DNA of 41,874 bases from positions 1 through 41,874 of the forward strand of contig CAWBCI010000011.1 of NCBI GenBank assembly GCA_963787195.1, in the 5' to 3' direction. Under the pieces are notes generated by a model. The model was given only the letters and a program-made list of their open reading frames with translations. It did no database searches and was not told where the DNA came from. The DNA comes from CAWBCI01 sp963787195. GTDB lineage: Bacteria > Bacteroidota > Bacteroidia > Bacteroidales > JAGOPY01. Within the stretch, counting starts at the first letter, position 1, and every line of letters begins with the position of its first letter. Positions 8,160-16,642 of this stretch are shown one piece after another. The position numbers and the translations under genes are program-made.

Positions 8160-8972
8160 ATGGCAAAAGAAGAAGTCTCCAAGGGGGTTGTTAGCAGGAA
8201 GGCAGAAGATGTATCTGATGAAAATGCGCAGAAAAAGGTCGAGAATACGCTTATCGCCCTTTACCAAATGCAGCAGAATGATTCACAGATTGACAAAATC
8301 AGGATGATCCGCGGAGAACTTCCTTTGGAAGTTCAGGACCTGGAGGATGAGATTATAGGCCTGGAAACCCGCCTGGAAAACTACAGGAGTGAGACTATTT
8401 CACTTGAAAAGTCTGTTCAGGAAAAGAAGAATGCAATCAAGGACAGTGAATCTCTCATTAAAAAATATGAAGAGCAGAAAATGAATGTCAGGAATAATCG
8501 TGAATACGATTCTCTTACGAAAGAGATTGAATTTCAGACTCTTGAAATTCAATTAGCTGAAAAAAGAATTAGGGAGTTTACTGAAAACCTGGGAAGTAAA
8601 AAAGAACAGATTGATTCAGCAGAAACTCAGCTGAAAGAGCGTAAAAATGATCTTGAAATAAAGAATTCTGAACTGAAAGACATAGTTGAGGAGACGGAGC
8701 TCGAGGAAAAGAATCTCATCAAAAAGTCGGAAGATCTTCATTCCCGTATCGAAGACCGCCTGATTATTGCTTACCAGCGTATCCGTAAGAATGCCCGGAA
8801 TGGCTTGGCTGTTGTGCAGATTGAACGGGATGCCTGTGGCGGATGTTTTAATAAAATTCCACCTCAGCACCAACTTGATATTCGTATGCACAAAAAGATT
8901 ATAGTTTGTGAATACTGCGGACGTATCCTTGTAGATAGTGATATTGCAGCAAGTATCAAGGAAAATAAGTGA
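8160..8972 (+). CDS. C4-type zinc ribbon coiled-coil protein
   Basis: This 270-residue protein has a long heptad-rich coiled coil (about residues 30-205) followed by a C-terminal zinc ribbon with CGGC (Cys226, Cys229) and CEYCG (Cys250, Cys253). The architecture matches the zf-RING_7 / CT398-like family. Homologues are proposed to bind nucleic acid or act in trafficking, and the function is not firmly established. No signal peptide is present, so it is cytoplasmic. It is the second gene of an operon with the Nif3-like gene and is followed by a clear terminator. Confidence 0.9.
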   Translation: MAKEEVSKGVVSRKAEDVSDENAQKKVENTLIALYQMQQNDSQIDKIRMIRGELPLEVQDLEDEIIGLETRLENYRSETISLEKSVQEKKNAIKDSESLIKKYEEQKMNVRNNREYDSLTKEIEFQTLEIQLAEKRIREFTENLGSKKEQIDSAETQLKERKNDLEIKNSELKDIVEETELEEKNLIKKSEDLHSRIEDRLIIAYQRIRKNARNGLAVVQIERDACGGCFNKIPPQHQLDIRMHKKIIVCEYCGRILVDSDIAASIKENK

Positions 8973-8996
8973 AATACAAAATAGAAACATAGTGTT

Positions 8997-9025
8997 AGAG
9001 CCACTCTAAAGGAGTGGCTCTTTTT
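8997..9025 (+). terminator. Rho-independent terminator after the zinc-ribbon gene
   Basis: The 10-bp stem AGAGCCACTC (8997-9006) / GAGTGGCTCT (9012-9021) with a TAAAG loop runs into five T residues. Confidence 0.92.
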
Positions 9026-9090
9026 GTTTTCAGAATCCTTAAATAGATTTTACACCTTTTCCGGGAGTAATGATTTCAACTTAATATTAT

Positions 9091-9098
9091 TATATTTG
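9091..9098 (+). promoter_or_regulatory. -7 promoter element for the PspC gene
   Basis: TATATTTG matches TAnnTTTG exactly, 19 bases before the ATG at 9118. The -33 region is not clear. Confidence 0.5.
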
Positions 9099-9117
9099 TT
9101 ATTTAAAACCCTAACAT

Positions 9118-9573
9118 ATGACATACAGAACCGGACTTTACCGTAGCCGTACCGACAAAGTACTCGGAGGAGTGGCGGGTGGGATTGCTCAGTCCCTGAA
9201 TACCGATTCCTCCCTGATCAGAATATTATTTATACTTCTGGCGATTTTTGCCGGAGGTGGTGTTTTACTTTATCTTATCTTATGGATAGCCCTGCCGGAA
9301 GAGGAATATCCCTATTTTCAACAGCCTGGTTCTCAGAGTAGTTCCAATCCTGCGGGAGAAGGGTCTACCTTGAATGAAAACCAGGAACCTTTTGTAGGTT
9401 CCCGTCCGCGGCAGGATGGCGGCCTGATAGCCGGCCTGATCATGATAGTTGTTGGAGCCGTTTTCCTGATTGCCCGTTTTCTCCCAAGATTCCATTTCGG
9501 AGATCTTTGGCCTATTATTCTGGTAGCTGCAGGGGCGGTGCTTATCTTTTCCAGTTTTCAACCAAAAAAATAA
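9118..9573 (+). CDS. PspC-domain membrane protein
   Basis: This 151-residue protein carries an N-terminal PspC domain (about residues 3-60: LYRSRTDKVLGGVAGGIAQ followed by a membrane segment and ILWIALPEE). A Ser/Gly/Asn-rich linker follows, then two hydrophobic segments (about residues 102-118 and 130-146) of the LiaI/LiaF type. PspC proteins act in envelope-stress responses at the inner membrane in proteobacteria. A comparable role here is inferred. The next gene begins nine bases downstream and shares the LiaF-type membrane region, so the two probably form an envelope-sensing pair. Confidence 0.88.
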   Translation: MTYRTGLYRSRTDKVLGGVAGGIAQSLNTDSSLIRILFILLAIFAGGGVLLYLILWIALPEEEYPYFQQPGSQSSSNPAGEGSTLNENQEPFVGSRPRQDGGLIAGLIMIVVGAVFLIARFLPRFHFGDLWPIILVAAGAVLIFSSFQPKK

Positions 9574-9582
9574 TTGTCAACT

Positions 9583-10506
9583 ATGAAATTTAAAAATGTT
9601 CTCTGGGGATTGATCCTGGTTATTATTGGGGTCTTGTTCATTCTGAAAAACCTGGGCTATATATATTTTAGCTGGCACAATTTTTTCAGGCTGTGGCCAC
9701 TTATCCTGGTGTTTATCGGGATATCCATTTTACCTGTAAAGACAGGTGTCAAAGTTATACTAGCACTGATCACCCTGATGGTTGGATTAGCCATTGCTTT
9801 CTGGGCCCCATCTGACCGCAACTCCTGGTTTGACTTCTCGCCTTTCTCTCACGACCGTGATTATACTGAGGATAATTCCTGGTCTGATTCAGAACAGGTC
9901 ATTGCTGAAGCGTATGATAATGATGTTAGTGAGGCTCTGTTGAAGTTTGACGCTGCAGCTGGTAATTTTACCATCAAACAATCGACGGACCAGCTTTTTG
10001 AATTTTCGAAATACGGCAATGTCGGGAAATATCATTATTCTATACAAGACCAGGATGGCCGCAAGGAGATAAACATTGGACTTGACGGAGGCCGGATCAG
10101 GAAACTCAAGCTGAAAAATGATGTGAATATTAAACTGAATGAGAATCCGGTTTGGGACCTTAGCGTTGATGTGGGTGCCGCGGATGTTAATTTGGACCTC
10201 AGCCAGTTCAAAGTTAAAAAAATCGATATTGATGGTGGCGCTGCTTCTATCTATGTAAAGATAGGGACCAGATCAGATCAGACAGAACTGAATATAGATT
10301 CGGGCGCTACATCTCTCGAACTGCATGTTCCTGAATCTTTTGCCTGCGAAGTAAATACAAACATGATACTGAGTTCGAAAAATATGCCAGGCTTTAACAA
10401 AGTAGCCGATGGTACCTATGTGACAGATAATTTTACGGATAATACCAAAAATATTGTAATCCGGATTGAAGCTGCAGTATCCAGTCTTACCATAATCAGA
10501 TACTGA
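9583..10506 (+). CDS. LiaF-like membrane protein with toast-rack/DUF-type C-terminal domain
   Basis: This 307-residue protein has three hydrophobic helices (about residues 5-21, 36-50, 55-74) of the LiaF N-terminal type, a polar linker, and a beta-repeat C-terminal domain (about residues 110-307) with motifs such as DVGAADVNLDLSQF, IDGGAASIYVKIG and IDSGATSLELHVP. This resembles the right-handed beta-helix found in LiaF, toast-rack and DUF4097 proteins. In Firmicutes, LiaF represses an envelope-stress kinase. No LiaRS-type kinase is adjacent, so the partner is unknown. I chose the ATG at 9583 because the upstream in-frame TTG at 9574 lies immediately after the previous stop and gives no added domain. 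Confidence 0.8.
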   Translation: MKFKNVLWGLILVIIGVLFILKNLGYIYFSWHNFFRLWPLILVFIGISILPVKTGVKVILALITLMVGLAIAFWAPSDRNSWFDFSPFSHDRDYTEDNSWSDSEQVIAEAYDNDVSEALLKFDAAAGNFTIKQSTDQLFEFSKYGNVGKYHYSIQDQDGRKEINIGLDGGRIRKLKLKNDVNIKLNENPVWDLSVDVGAADVNLDLSQFKVKKIDIDGGAASIYVKIGTRSDQTELNIDSGATSLELHVPESFACEVNTNMILSSKNMPGFNKVADGTYVTDNFTDNTKNIVIRIEAAVSSLTIIRY

Positions 10507-10692
10507 TCCGGCTGAAAAGAAGTAAATTTTTAAGCCTTTTATCTGCTATTTATCATTTGATCTTTATTATTGTATACTAATTTCAGGAAGGGAATTATTT
10601 AGCCTGATTATTAATAAAAACAGAGCTTTTTTTAGAGGTTTTTTGTCTGTTATTTTTAATGTAAAAAAGTGGAGTTATTTCGAGATAATATC

Positions 10693-10700
10693 TATTTTTG
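10693..10700 (+). promoter_or_regulatory. -7 promoter element for the TonB-dependent receptor
   Basis: TATTTTTG matches TAnnTTTG 42 bases before the receptor start at 10743. The surrounding sequence is very A+T rich. Confidence 0.45.
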
Positions 10701-10742
10701 TTTTTCTTAATAAAAATATTAAAAGCCCAATAAGCCAATATA

Positions 10743-13058
10743 ATGAGACGATTATTAACTGCATTAGCGCTTATATTTTTATCAACCGCCCTCTTCCCTC
10801 AAAGTGCTACAATCCGGGGATTCATCTACGATAAAAAAAACGGTGAACCATCTATATTTACCAATGTTTATCTGTATAAAACCAATTACGGTGCTTCTAC
10901 CGATGTAAATGGTTATTTTGTGATCTCTAAAATACCTCCCGGTGACTATACTTTGATAGTGACTTACCTCGGGTATGATACCTTGAGAGAACAATTATCA
11001 CTTAAGGCCGACCAAATTGTAACCCGTCAGTATTATATAGAAGAATCTGGTATTAACCTTGACATAGTCAACATTTCCGCTGAAAGGCAGGATGCCAGGA
11101 CCGAAACCAAAACTTCGGTCGTGAAAATTACACCTAAGGAAATCAGTCAGATACCAAGTATCGGTGGACAGCCTGACCTGGCCCAGTATCTCCAGGTTTT
11201 GCCCGGAGTGGTGTTTACAGGGGACCAGGGAGGTGAACTTTATATAAGGGGAGGCTCGCCGATCCAAAATAAGGTTTTGCTGGATGGAATGACCATATAT
11301 AAGGCATTTCATTCAATTGGCCTTTTCTCAGTGTTTGAGACTGATATTATCAGGAGTGCTGATATTTATACCGGAGGTTTTGGTGCTGAATATGGCGACA
11401 GGATATCATCCGTCATGGATATCACTACCCGTGATGGAAACAAACAACGATTTGCAGGTAAGGTGGGGCTCAGTACATTTGGTGGTACTATGTTGCTCGA
11501 AGGGCCTATTTCAAAACAAAAAGCAGGAAAAGGTGGGAGCAGTTCATTTATACTTTCCACCAAAGGATCCTATCTGGAACAAAGCTCTAAAATAGTGTAT
11601 AATTATATTGATACTGCCGGCCTCCCGTTTAATTTCATAGATCTCTACGGCAAGGTATCCATAAATGCCGGAAATGGAAGTAAAGTCAATTTCTACGGTT
11701 TCCATTACGAGGATAAAGTTAATAATTACAAATCTCTGGCTGATTATAACTGGAAAAGTTCCGGCTTTGGTACAAATTTTATAGTCATACCCGGAAAATC
11801 TCCGGTGTTGTTAGAAGGACATCTTGCATACAGCGGATATAAAATTACGATGTTAGAAGCTAACAATCCAAGCAGATCTAGCGCTATCAATGGTTTTGAT
11901 GTAGGCCTTGATTTTACTTATTTTCTTGGTAAGGATGCTTTAAAATACGGACTGGAGATCCTGGGCAACCGAACAGATTTTGATTTTACAAATGTGGCAG
12001 GCAGGAAAATCAGTCAGGCAGAAAACACTACGGAGCTTGGATTATACTTCAAGTATAAACTTACTGCCGGGAAGTTTCTAATTGAACCCAGTTTCCGTTT
12101 ACAATGGTATGCATCGCTGTCAAATGTAAGTCCGGAGCCCCGTCTGGCTGTGAAGTATAATGTTACGGATCATTTCAGGTTGAAATTCGCCGGTGGTATG
12201 TACTCCCAAAATTTGATTGATGCCCGTTCCGACCGGGATGTAGTGAATCTTTTCTATGGATTTCTTTCAGGACCTGATAACCTTCCGGCTACATTTGACG
12301 GGAAAGCGGTCACCTCGAAACTCCAGAAAGCAGATCATTTAATTTTTGGATTTGAATGGGACCTGGCAAAAAATCTATATGCTAATGTAGAAGGCTATTA
12401 TAAATATTTTGGTCAGCTTACAAACCTGAACAGGAATAAGATATATGATAAAAACACAGCACCGGCAGGTACGCCGGATCGGTTGATAGAGGATTTCATT
12501 ATAGAGAAAGGGGATGCGGAAGGCATAGATCTGTCAGTCAAATATGATATCGGAAATGTGTATTTCTGGGCGGTTTATTCATTTGCTTATGTGAATCGAT
12601 ATTATGAGAATATTGACGGGGTATTGACCCATTATTATCCTCATTTTGACCGTCGGCACAATATCAATTTTGTTGCAACCTATCGTTTTGGAGAAACCCG
12701 TACATGGGAAATTAGCGCCCGCTGGAATTTTGGTTCAGGTTTTCCCTTTACACAAACTCAGGGAGATTATGAAAAGCTCGATTTTTCAGGGGGAATATAT
12801 TCTGATTACACGACAGCGAACGGCACTCTCGGGATAGTCTATGGGGACCTGAATGGAGGCCGCTTACCAACATATCATCGACTTGATCTTAACTTCCAGA
12901 AAAAATTTATGCTTAGTGAGAATTCCAGAATATCTGTTGATCTGAGTTTCATAAATGTATACGACCGGAAAAATGTATTTTACCGTGACAGGATTAGCGG
13001 TGAAATCGTTTATCAATTACCGTTTATGCCAAGTTTAGGAATTACCTGGAATTTTTAA
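10743..13058 (+). CDS. TonB-dependent outer-membrane receptor with carboxypeptidase-regulatory N-terminal domain
   Basis: This 771-residue protein has a signal peptide (about residues 1-20, ending LFPQS). A CarboxypepD_reg-like domain follows (about residues 22-108: ATIRGFIYDKKNGEP, then DVNGYFVISKIPPGDYTL), then a plug domain (about 125-235: LAQYLQVLPGVV, LYIRGGSPIQNKVLLDGM, GGFGAEYGDRISSVMD). The rest is beta-barrel sequence ending in the outer-membrane-type aromatic terminus GITWNF. It would import an unidentified ligand across the outer membrane using TonB energy. No SusD-like partner, TonB or ExbBD gene is adjacent, so the substrate cannot be inferred. Its last 17 bases overlap the convergent response-regulator gene. 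Confidence 0.93.
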   Translation: MRRLLTALALIFLSTALFPQSATIRGFIYDKKNGEPSIFTNVYLYKTNYGASTDVNGYFVISKIPPGDYTLIVTYLGYDTLREQLSLKADQIVTRQYYIEESGINLDIVNISAERQDARTETKTSVVKITPKEISQIPSIGGQPDLAQYLQVLPGVVFTGDQGGELYIRGGSPIQNKVLLDGMTIYKAFHSIGLFSVFETDIIRSADIYTGGFGAEYGDRISSVMDITTRDGNKQRFAGKVGLSTFGGTMLLEGPISKQKAGKGGSSSFILSTKGSYLEQSSKIVYNYIDTAGLPFNFIDLYGKVSINAGNGSKVNFYGFHYEDKVNNYKSLADYNWKSSGFGTNFIVIPGKSPVLLEGHLAYSGYKITMLEANNPSRSSAINGFDVGLDFTYFLGKDALKYGLEILGNRTDFDFTNVAGRKISQAENTTELGLYFKYKLTAGKFLIEPSFRLQWYASLSNVSPEPRLAVKYNVTDHFRLKFAGGMYSQNLIDARSDRDVVNLFYGFLSGPDNLPATFDGKAVTSKLQKADHLIFGFEWDLAKNLYANVEGYYKYFGQLTNLNRNKIYDKNTAPAGTPDRLIEDFIIEKGDAEGIDLSVKYDIGNVYFWAVYSFAYVNRYYENIDGVLTHYYPHFDRRHNINFVATYRFGETRTWEISARWNFGSGFPFTQTQGDYEKLDFSGGIYSDYTTANGTLGIVYGDLNGGRLPTYHRLDLNFQKKFMLSENSRISVDLSFINVYDRKNVFYRDRISGEIVYQLPFMPSLGITWNF

Positions 13059-13761
13059 TTTCAAGACGGAAACCCATGCCATGAACATTTGTGATATGGA
13101 TAGTAGGATCTTCGTGAAGATATTTTCTCAATTTAGCAATGAAAACATCCATGCTCCGGCCGATGAAATAATCGTCATCACCCCAGACTGTTTTTAAGGC
13201 ATGTTCTCGTGTAAGTAATTGGTTTTCATGCTCACACAATAATTTGAGTAAGGCTGTTTCTTTTCGGGTAAGATTTTTCTCATTCGATCCGGTTTTGAGA
13301 ATCATGTTTTTTGAGTCAAATGTATAATGCCCGATTTCATGAACCAGATGTTCCTCCTTTTCAACACCATTAAGGGGAATCATGCATCTTTTAAGAATCG
13401 CCTGGATCCGTAAACTTAACTCCTCGGTTGAAAAGGGTTTTGTAATATAATCATCACACCCTAACCGGAAACCTTTGATCCGGTCTTCTTTCATCGATTT
13501 GGCAGTGAGAAAAATTATCGGAGTATCAGGATTGATTTTACGGATATCCTCTGCTAATGTAAATCCATCTTTCAATGGGAGCATTATATCCAGAATGCAA
13601 AGGTTGAACCGCTTGTTTTGAAATTCTTTCAAACCCTGAACCCCATCCCTGCTGAGCTTAATATCATAGTTCAGCATCTCGAGATAGTCTTGCAATACCA
13701 ACGAAAGATTCGTATCATCTTCCACCAGTAATATAGACGGTTTAGCTTGGTTCTTCTTCAT
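13042..13761 (-). CDS. OmpR/PhoB-family response regulator (RprY-like)
   Basis: This 239-residue response regulator has a receiver domain (residues about 8-122) with the acidic pair Asp15/Asp16, phospho-acceptor Asp58 (LCILDIMLP) and the conserved TAK and KPF motifs. A winged-helix Trans_reg_C domain covers about 145-235 (LTRKETALLKLLCEH, RSMDVFIAKLRKYL, NVHGMGFRL). It overlaps the kinase gene by 20 bases and is surely its partner. Sequence character resembles Bacteroides RprY, but I do not assign the name firmly. OmpR-type regulators bind tandem direct repeats, and an array of TTAACA repeats with helical periodicity lies just upstream of the kinase gene (15087-15124). Confidence 0.93.
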   Translation of the reverse strand: MKKNQAKPSILLVEDDTNLSLVLQDYLEMLNYDIKLSRDGVQGLKEFQNKRFNLCILDIMLPLKDGFTLAEDIRKINPDTPIIFLTAKSMKEDRIKGFRLGCDDYITKPFSTEELSLRIQAILKRCMIPLNGVEKEEHLVHEIGHYTFDSKNMILKTGSNEKNLTRKETALLKLLCEHENQLLTREHALKTVWGDDDYFIGRSMDVFIAKLRKYLHEDPTIHITNVHGMGFRLEIKNSR

Positions 13762-15049
13762 TTTCTAGTACAGGTTTGTTTCCAAAAGGTAAATATACAT
13801 TAAATCTACTTCCCTTAGCTAACTCACTCTCCAAATTTATTCTTCCATCATGGGCCTCCACATAGGTCTTGACATAGTACAAACCTATGCCAAAACCTCT
13901 GACATCATGAACGTTACCAGTAGGTACACGGAACAAATTCATAAATATATTTTTTTGATTTTGTGGACTGATACCTATGCCATGATCTTCGACTGAAATT
14001 AGAATACCTTTTTCAATATTTTTTGTACTTATGAGGATATTAGGAGAATTGGGAGAATATTTATTGGCATTATCCAAAAGGTTGCTAATTATATTTGTCA
14101 GGTGAAAATAATCGGCATGGATCTCACTTTTGCTTGCTTTCAGATCTGTTTGAATTATGCCTTCCCTGTCCCTGATTGCAAGTTCGAAGTTGGCGACTAT
14201 GCGAAGGATCAGTTTGTTTACATCAGTCTTTTCTTTGTTCAGTTCAATTTCTCCCTTTTCAAGCTTTGAAACCTTTAATATCTGCTCTACCTGTGATTTC
14301 ATGCGCGCGTTTTCATCATAGATAATTCGTGCATATTTCAGGGCTTTCAGGGGATCTTCGTTAATATTAGGCTTCAGGAGCAACTCACTTGCCAGAGAGA
14401 TAACTGAAATCGGAGTCTTGAATTCATGGGTCATATTATTGATGAAATCCGACTTCATTTCATTTAGTTTCTTTTGTTTTTGAAAGAAATAGATAGTCAG
14501 GGAAAAACTGATGATAAGGACGACTGAAAAGAGGATGGAAAGGAAAAGCCAATCCAGCATTCGATGGAGAATGGCTCCCATCTGCCTGGGGAAATAAACT
14601 GCTAATGTATACCTGCCCGGATCTTCAAATCCGACCATGGGAATCTCTATGGCCTTGGTAAATAATTCCTTCGTGTATTTTTCATGCTGCCCCAGGATTA
14701 TACGTTCATCTAAATGGTCCACTATGCCGTACTCATAACTTAAATTGAGTTGAAGGCTTGATATTTCTTCCTTGAGTTTAAAGGACAGCAAACTGGGATC
14801 AATGTCCTGTACCCTTGGCTTAGGAGGATCAATCTGCAAGGAATCCTGATGCCTGATATTTCTCAGTTTGACAGATTGAAAATTTAGCATTTGTGAGCTA
14901 ACCCCTTTCATTACGAGACGGACGCTGTTTTCTATTTGTTTTTCCTGTAAATTATAAGCTTCCTTGACCCAATAAAACTGCGTGAGTATAACTCCCAGAA
15001 GAGCGATAGCATTAATGATCAATATGATATAAAAAAACTTTTTCTTCAT
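13742..15049 (-). CDS. Membrane sensor histidine kinase (RprX-like)
   Basis: This 435-residue kinase has an N-terminal membrane helix (about 6-25), a periplasmic sensing region (about 30-165) without a recognisable domain, and a second helix (about 166-190). A HisKA domain follows with phospho-acceptor His208 (NMTHEFKTPISV), then a HATPase domain with N-box NLLDNANKYSPN, G1 VEDHGIGIS and G2 RGFGIGLYYVK. It is co-translated with the downstream response regulator through a 20-base overlap. The TTAACA array in front of it suggests autoregulation, which is an inference. The signal sensed is unknown. The nearby divergent Cys-rich secreted protein is a possible target or signal component. Confidence 0.93.
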   Translation of the reverse strand: MKKKFFYIILIINAIALLGVILTQFYWVKEAYNLQEKQIENSVRLVMKGVSSQMLNFQSVKLRNIRHQDSLQIDPPKPRVQDIDPSLLSFKLKEEISSLQLNLSYEYGIVDHLDERIILGQHEKYTKELFTKAIEIPMVGFEDPGRYTLAVYFPRQMGAILHRMLDWLFLSILFSVVLIISFSLTIYFFQKQKKLNEMKSDFINNMTHEFKTPISVISLASELLLKPNINEDPLKALKYARIIYDENARMKSQVEQILKVSKLEKGEIELNKEKTDVNKLILRIVANFELAIRDREGIIQTDLKASKSEIHADYFHLTNIISNLLDNANKYSPNSPNILISTKNIEKGILISVEDHGIGISPQNQKNIFMNLFRVPTGNVHDVRGFGIGLYYVKTYVEAHDGRINLESELAKGSRFNVYLPFGNKPVLENEEEPS

Positions 15050-15086
15050 AAGCGCAAATTAACGACGATTTCAGCTTATTTGGGAA

Positions 15087-15124
15087 TTAACAAATAATTA
15101 ACAGTAATTAACAGCCTTTTAACA
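15087..15124. promoter_or_regulatory. Four-copy TTAACA direct-repeat array, likely response-regulator operator
   Basis: TTAACA occurs at 15087-15092, 15098-15103, 15108-15113 and 15119-15124, start-to-start spacing 11, 10 and 11 bases, so all copies face the same side of the helix. The pattern is like that of OmpR/PhoB-family sites, and closely like the TTAACA-type boxes of B. subtilis PhoP. It lies between the kinase gene and the divergent small secreted protein. A further TTAACT/TTAACA pair lies at 15179-15191. Confidence 0.6.
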
Positions 15125-15145
15125 AGCATGGTAAATGTATATAAT

Positions 15146-15153
15146 TATATTTG
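15146..15153 (+). promoter_or_regulatory. -7 promoter element for the Cys-rich secreted protein
   Basis: TATATTTG matches TAnnTTTG and lies 22 bases downstream of the TTAACA array and 48 bases before the start at 15202. This places the array where an activator would bind. Confidence 0.55.
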
Positions 15154-15201
15154 TACTTAGATTTTTGCTTAAGAATTATTAACTGTTAACACCTCAAATT
15201 T

Positions 15202-15519
15202 ATGAAAAAATTAGTATTGCTCCTCGGCCTCTCTGCGTTTGTAATGTTTGGAGTATTAAGCATTCAGGACGTGTCAGCTTCTTCTAAATATGTGACTGTT
15301 AAAATAGTACAGGATAAAAATGCGAAGAAGGATGTTCAGAAAAAGGATACAAAAACTACTGAGACCAAAAGCACTTCAAAAAGTGCTGAAGCAACTGCGG
15401 TCAGTGATAAATCTGCCTGCACTTCAACAACAGGATCATGCTGCCATAAAAGTGGTGATGCTTGCTGTTCAAAAGCTGCTGCTGCAGAGTGTAAAAAAAA
15501 TAGCCCTGATAAAAAGTAA
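15202..15519 (+). CDS. Small secreted Lys-rich, Cys-rich protein
   Basis: This 105-residue protein is not a family I can name. A signal peptide covers about residues 1-26 (ending DVSAS). The middle is a low-complexity Lys/Thr/Ser/Ala region (about 35-70). The C-terminal 33 residues hold six cysteines (73, 80, 81, 88, 89, 97) in a C-x6-CC-x6-CC-x7-C arrangement, one followed by His. This looks like a metal- or thiol-chemistry module, but it is not a CXXC thioredoxin motif. It has its own promoter and terminator. The array of regulator sites upstream suggests control by the adjacent two-component system. No function is assigned. Confidence 0.8.
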   Translation: MKKLVLLLGLSAFVMFGVLSIQDVSASSKYVTVKIVQDKNAKKDVQKKDTKTTETKSTSKSAEATAVSDKSACTSTTGSCCHKSGDACCSKAAAAECKKNSPDKK

Positions 15520-15547
15520 TTTTTTTCGATTAATTAATTTGGTTTTT

Positions 15548-15579
15548 AGCCTTTCGCAGCAATGCGGAAGGCTTTTTTT
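15548..15579 (+). terminator. Rho-independent terminator after the Cys-rich protein
   Basis: AGCCTTTCGCA (15548-15558) pairs with TGCGGAAGGCT (15563-15573) with one T-G wobble around a GCAA loop, followed by a run of seven T residues. Confidence 0.92.
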
Positions 15580-15608
15580 GTAATTTCAGTCTTAATATTA
15601 GTCATACT

Positions 15609-16022
15609 ATGGAAATTGCTAAAACTGTTTATATTGGAGAGCTTCGCACGAAAGCTTTGCACATTCGTTCAGGAGAGATATTATATACTGATGCACCTCC
15701 GGATAACCAGGGCAAAGGTGCATATTTTTCTCCTACCGATCTGGTTGCAACTGCCTGGGGAAGTTGCATGCTTACAATAATGGGAATTTCAGCCCGGACT
15801 CATGGATTCAGTATAGACGGGACCCAAGTGGGCATTACTAAAATCATGGCATCAAATCCACGCAGAATAGGGGAATTGAAAATAGTATTTGATTTCCCTG
15901 AGATCCTGTACTCTGAAAAGCAAAAGGAAATAATCCGGCATTCAGCTTTAACCTGTCCGGTACAATTAAGTCTTCATCCCGATATATTAAGGGATATAAG
16001 TTTTAATTTCTTTGAAGGATGA
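15609..16022 (+). CDS. OsmC/Ohr-family protein
   Basis: This 137-residue cytoplasmic protein belongs to the OsmC family of thiol-dependent peroxidases that reduce organic hydroperoxides. The two reactive cysteines are at the expected places: Cys53 in TAWGSCMLTIMG and Cys116 in SALTCPVQLSLHPD. YFSPTDLVATAWGSC is the typical lead-in to the first cysteine. The subgroup looks like general OsmC rather than Ohr, but this is not certain. The gene stands alone between a terminator and the convergent dtd gene 18 bases away. Confidence 0.9.
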   Translation: MEIAKTVYIGELRTKALHIRSGEILYTDAPPDNQGKGAYFSPTDLVATAWGSCMLTIMGISARTHGFSIDGTQVGITKIMASNPRRIGELKIVFDFPEILYSEKQKEIIRHSALTCPVQLSLHPDILRDISFNFFEG

Positions 16023-16040
16023 AATTGAAATCCCCTGACC

Positions 16041-16493
16041 TTATTCCCTGTTTTTTGAGTCTATCATGATAGTGACAGGACCATCATTTACGAGTTCAAC
16101 TTCCATCATAGCCCCGAATTCACCTGTATATACAGGTTTTCCTAAGTCCAGCTGCATTTGCCGGATGAAGCCCTCATAAAGCGGTATTGCAGTTTCCGGA
16201 CGGGCGGCCCGTATGTATGATGGCCGGTTTCCTTTCTTTGTACTGGCATGTAAAGTAAACTGGCTGACTACCAAAATATCTCCGTCAATTTCAACAACTG
16301 AACGGTTCATGACCCCCTGATCATCATCAAATATCCTTAACCTGGCTATTTTGCCGCAGAGCCATTCAATGTCCTCAAAGCTGTCTGCTTCTTCTATACC
16401 CAGCAGAATCAACAGCCCTTTCCCGATTGCAGATTTTTTTCTTTGACTGATATTTACTGAAGACTTGCTTACTCTTTGAATCAATGCTCTCAT
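16041..16493 (-). CDS. dtd: D-aminoacyl-tRNA deacylase Dtd
   Basis: This enzyme hydrolyses D-aminoacyl (and glycyl) esters mis-charged onto tRNA. The 150-residue length is standard. The family signatures SQFTLHA (about residues 77-83) and the Gly-cisPro motif NDGPVT (Gly138-Pro139) are both present. The N-terminus RALIQRVSKSSV is also conserved. It is a single gene, convergent with osmC. Confidence 0.96.
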   Translation of the reverse strand: MRALIQRVSKSSVNISQRKKSAIGKGLLILLGIEEADSFEDIEWLCGKIARLRIFDDDQGVMNRSVVEIDGDILVVSQFTLHASTKKGNRPSYIRAARPETAIPLYEGFIRQMQLDLGKPVYTGEFGAMMEVELVNDGPVTIMIDSKNRE

Positions 16494-16590
16494 AATTTAC
16501 ATTTTCGGGACATGAAGATAAGGATAAAACGCTCTTAATTCGAATCCCTTGATATAGAACCGATCAGAATATGTAAAGCGATAAGCGGAT

Positions 16591-16598
16591 TAATTTTG
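16591..16598 (+). promoter_or_regulatory. -7 promoter element for pdxJ
   Basis: TAATTTTG matches TAnnTTTG, 44 bases before the pdxJ start at 16643. Confidence 0.5.
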
Positions 16599-16642
16599 TA
16601 GATTTGTTTAAATAATTATCTCTATACAGAAACCATTGAGAC

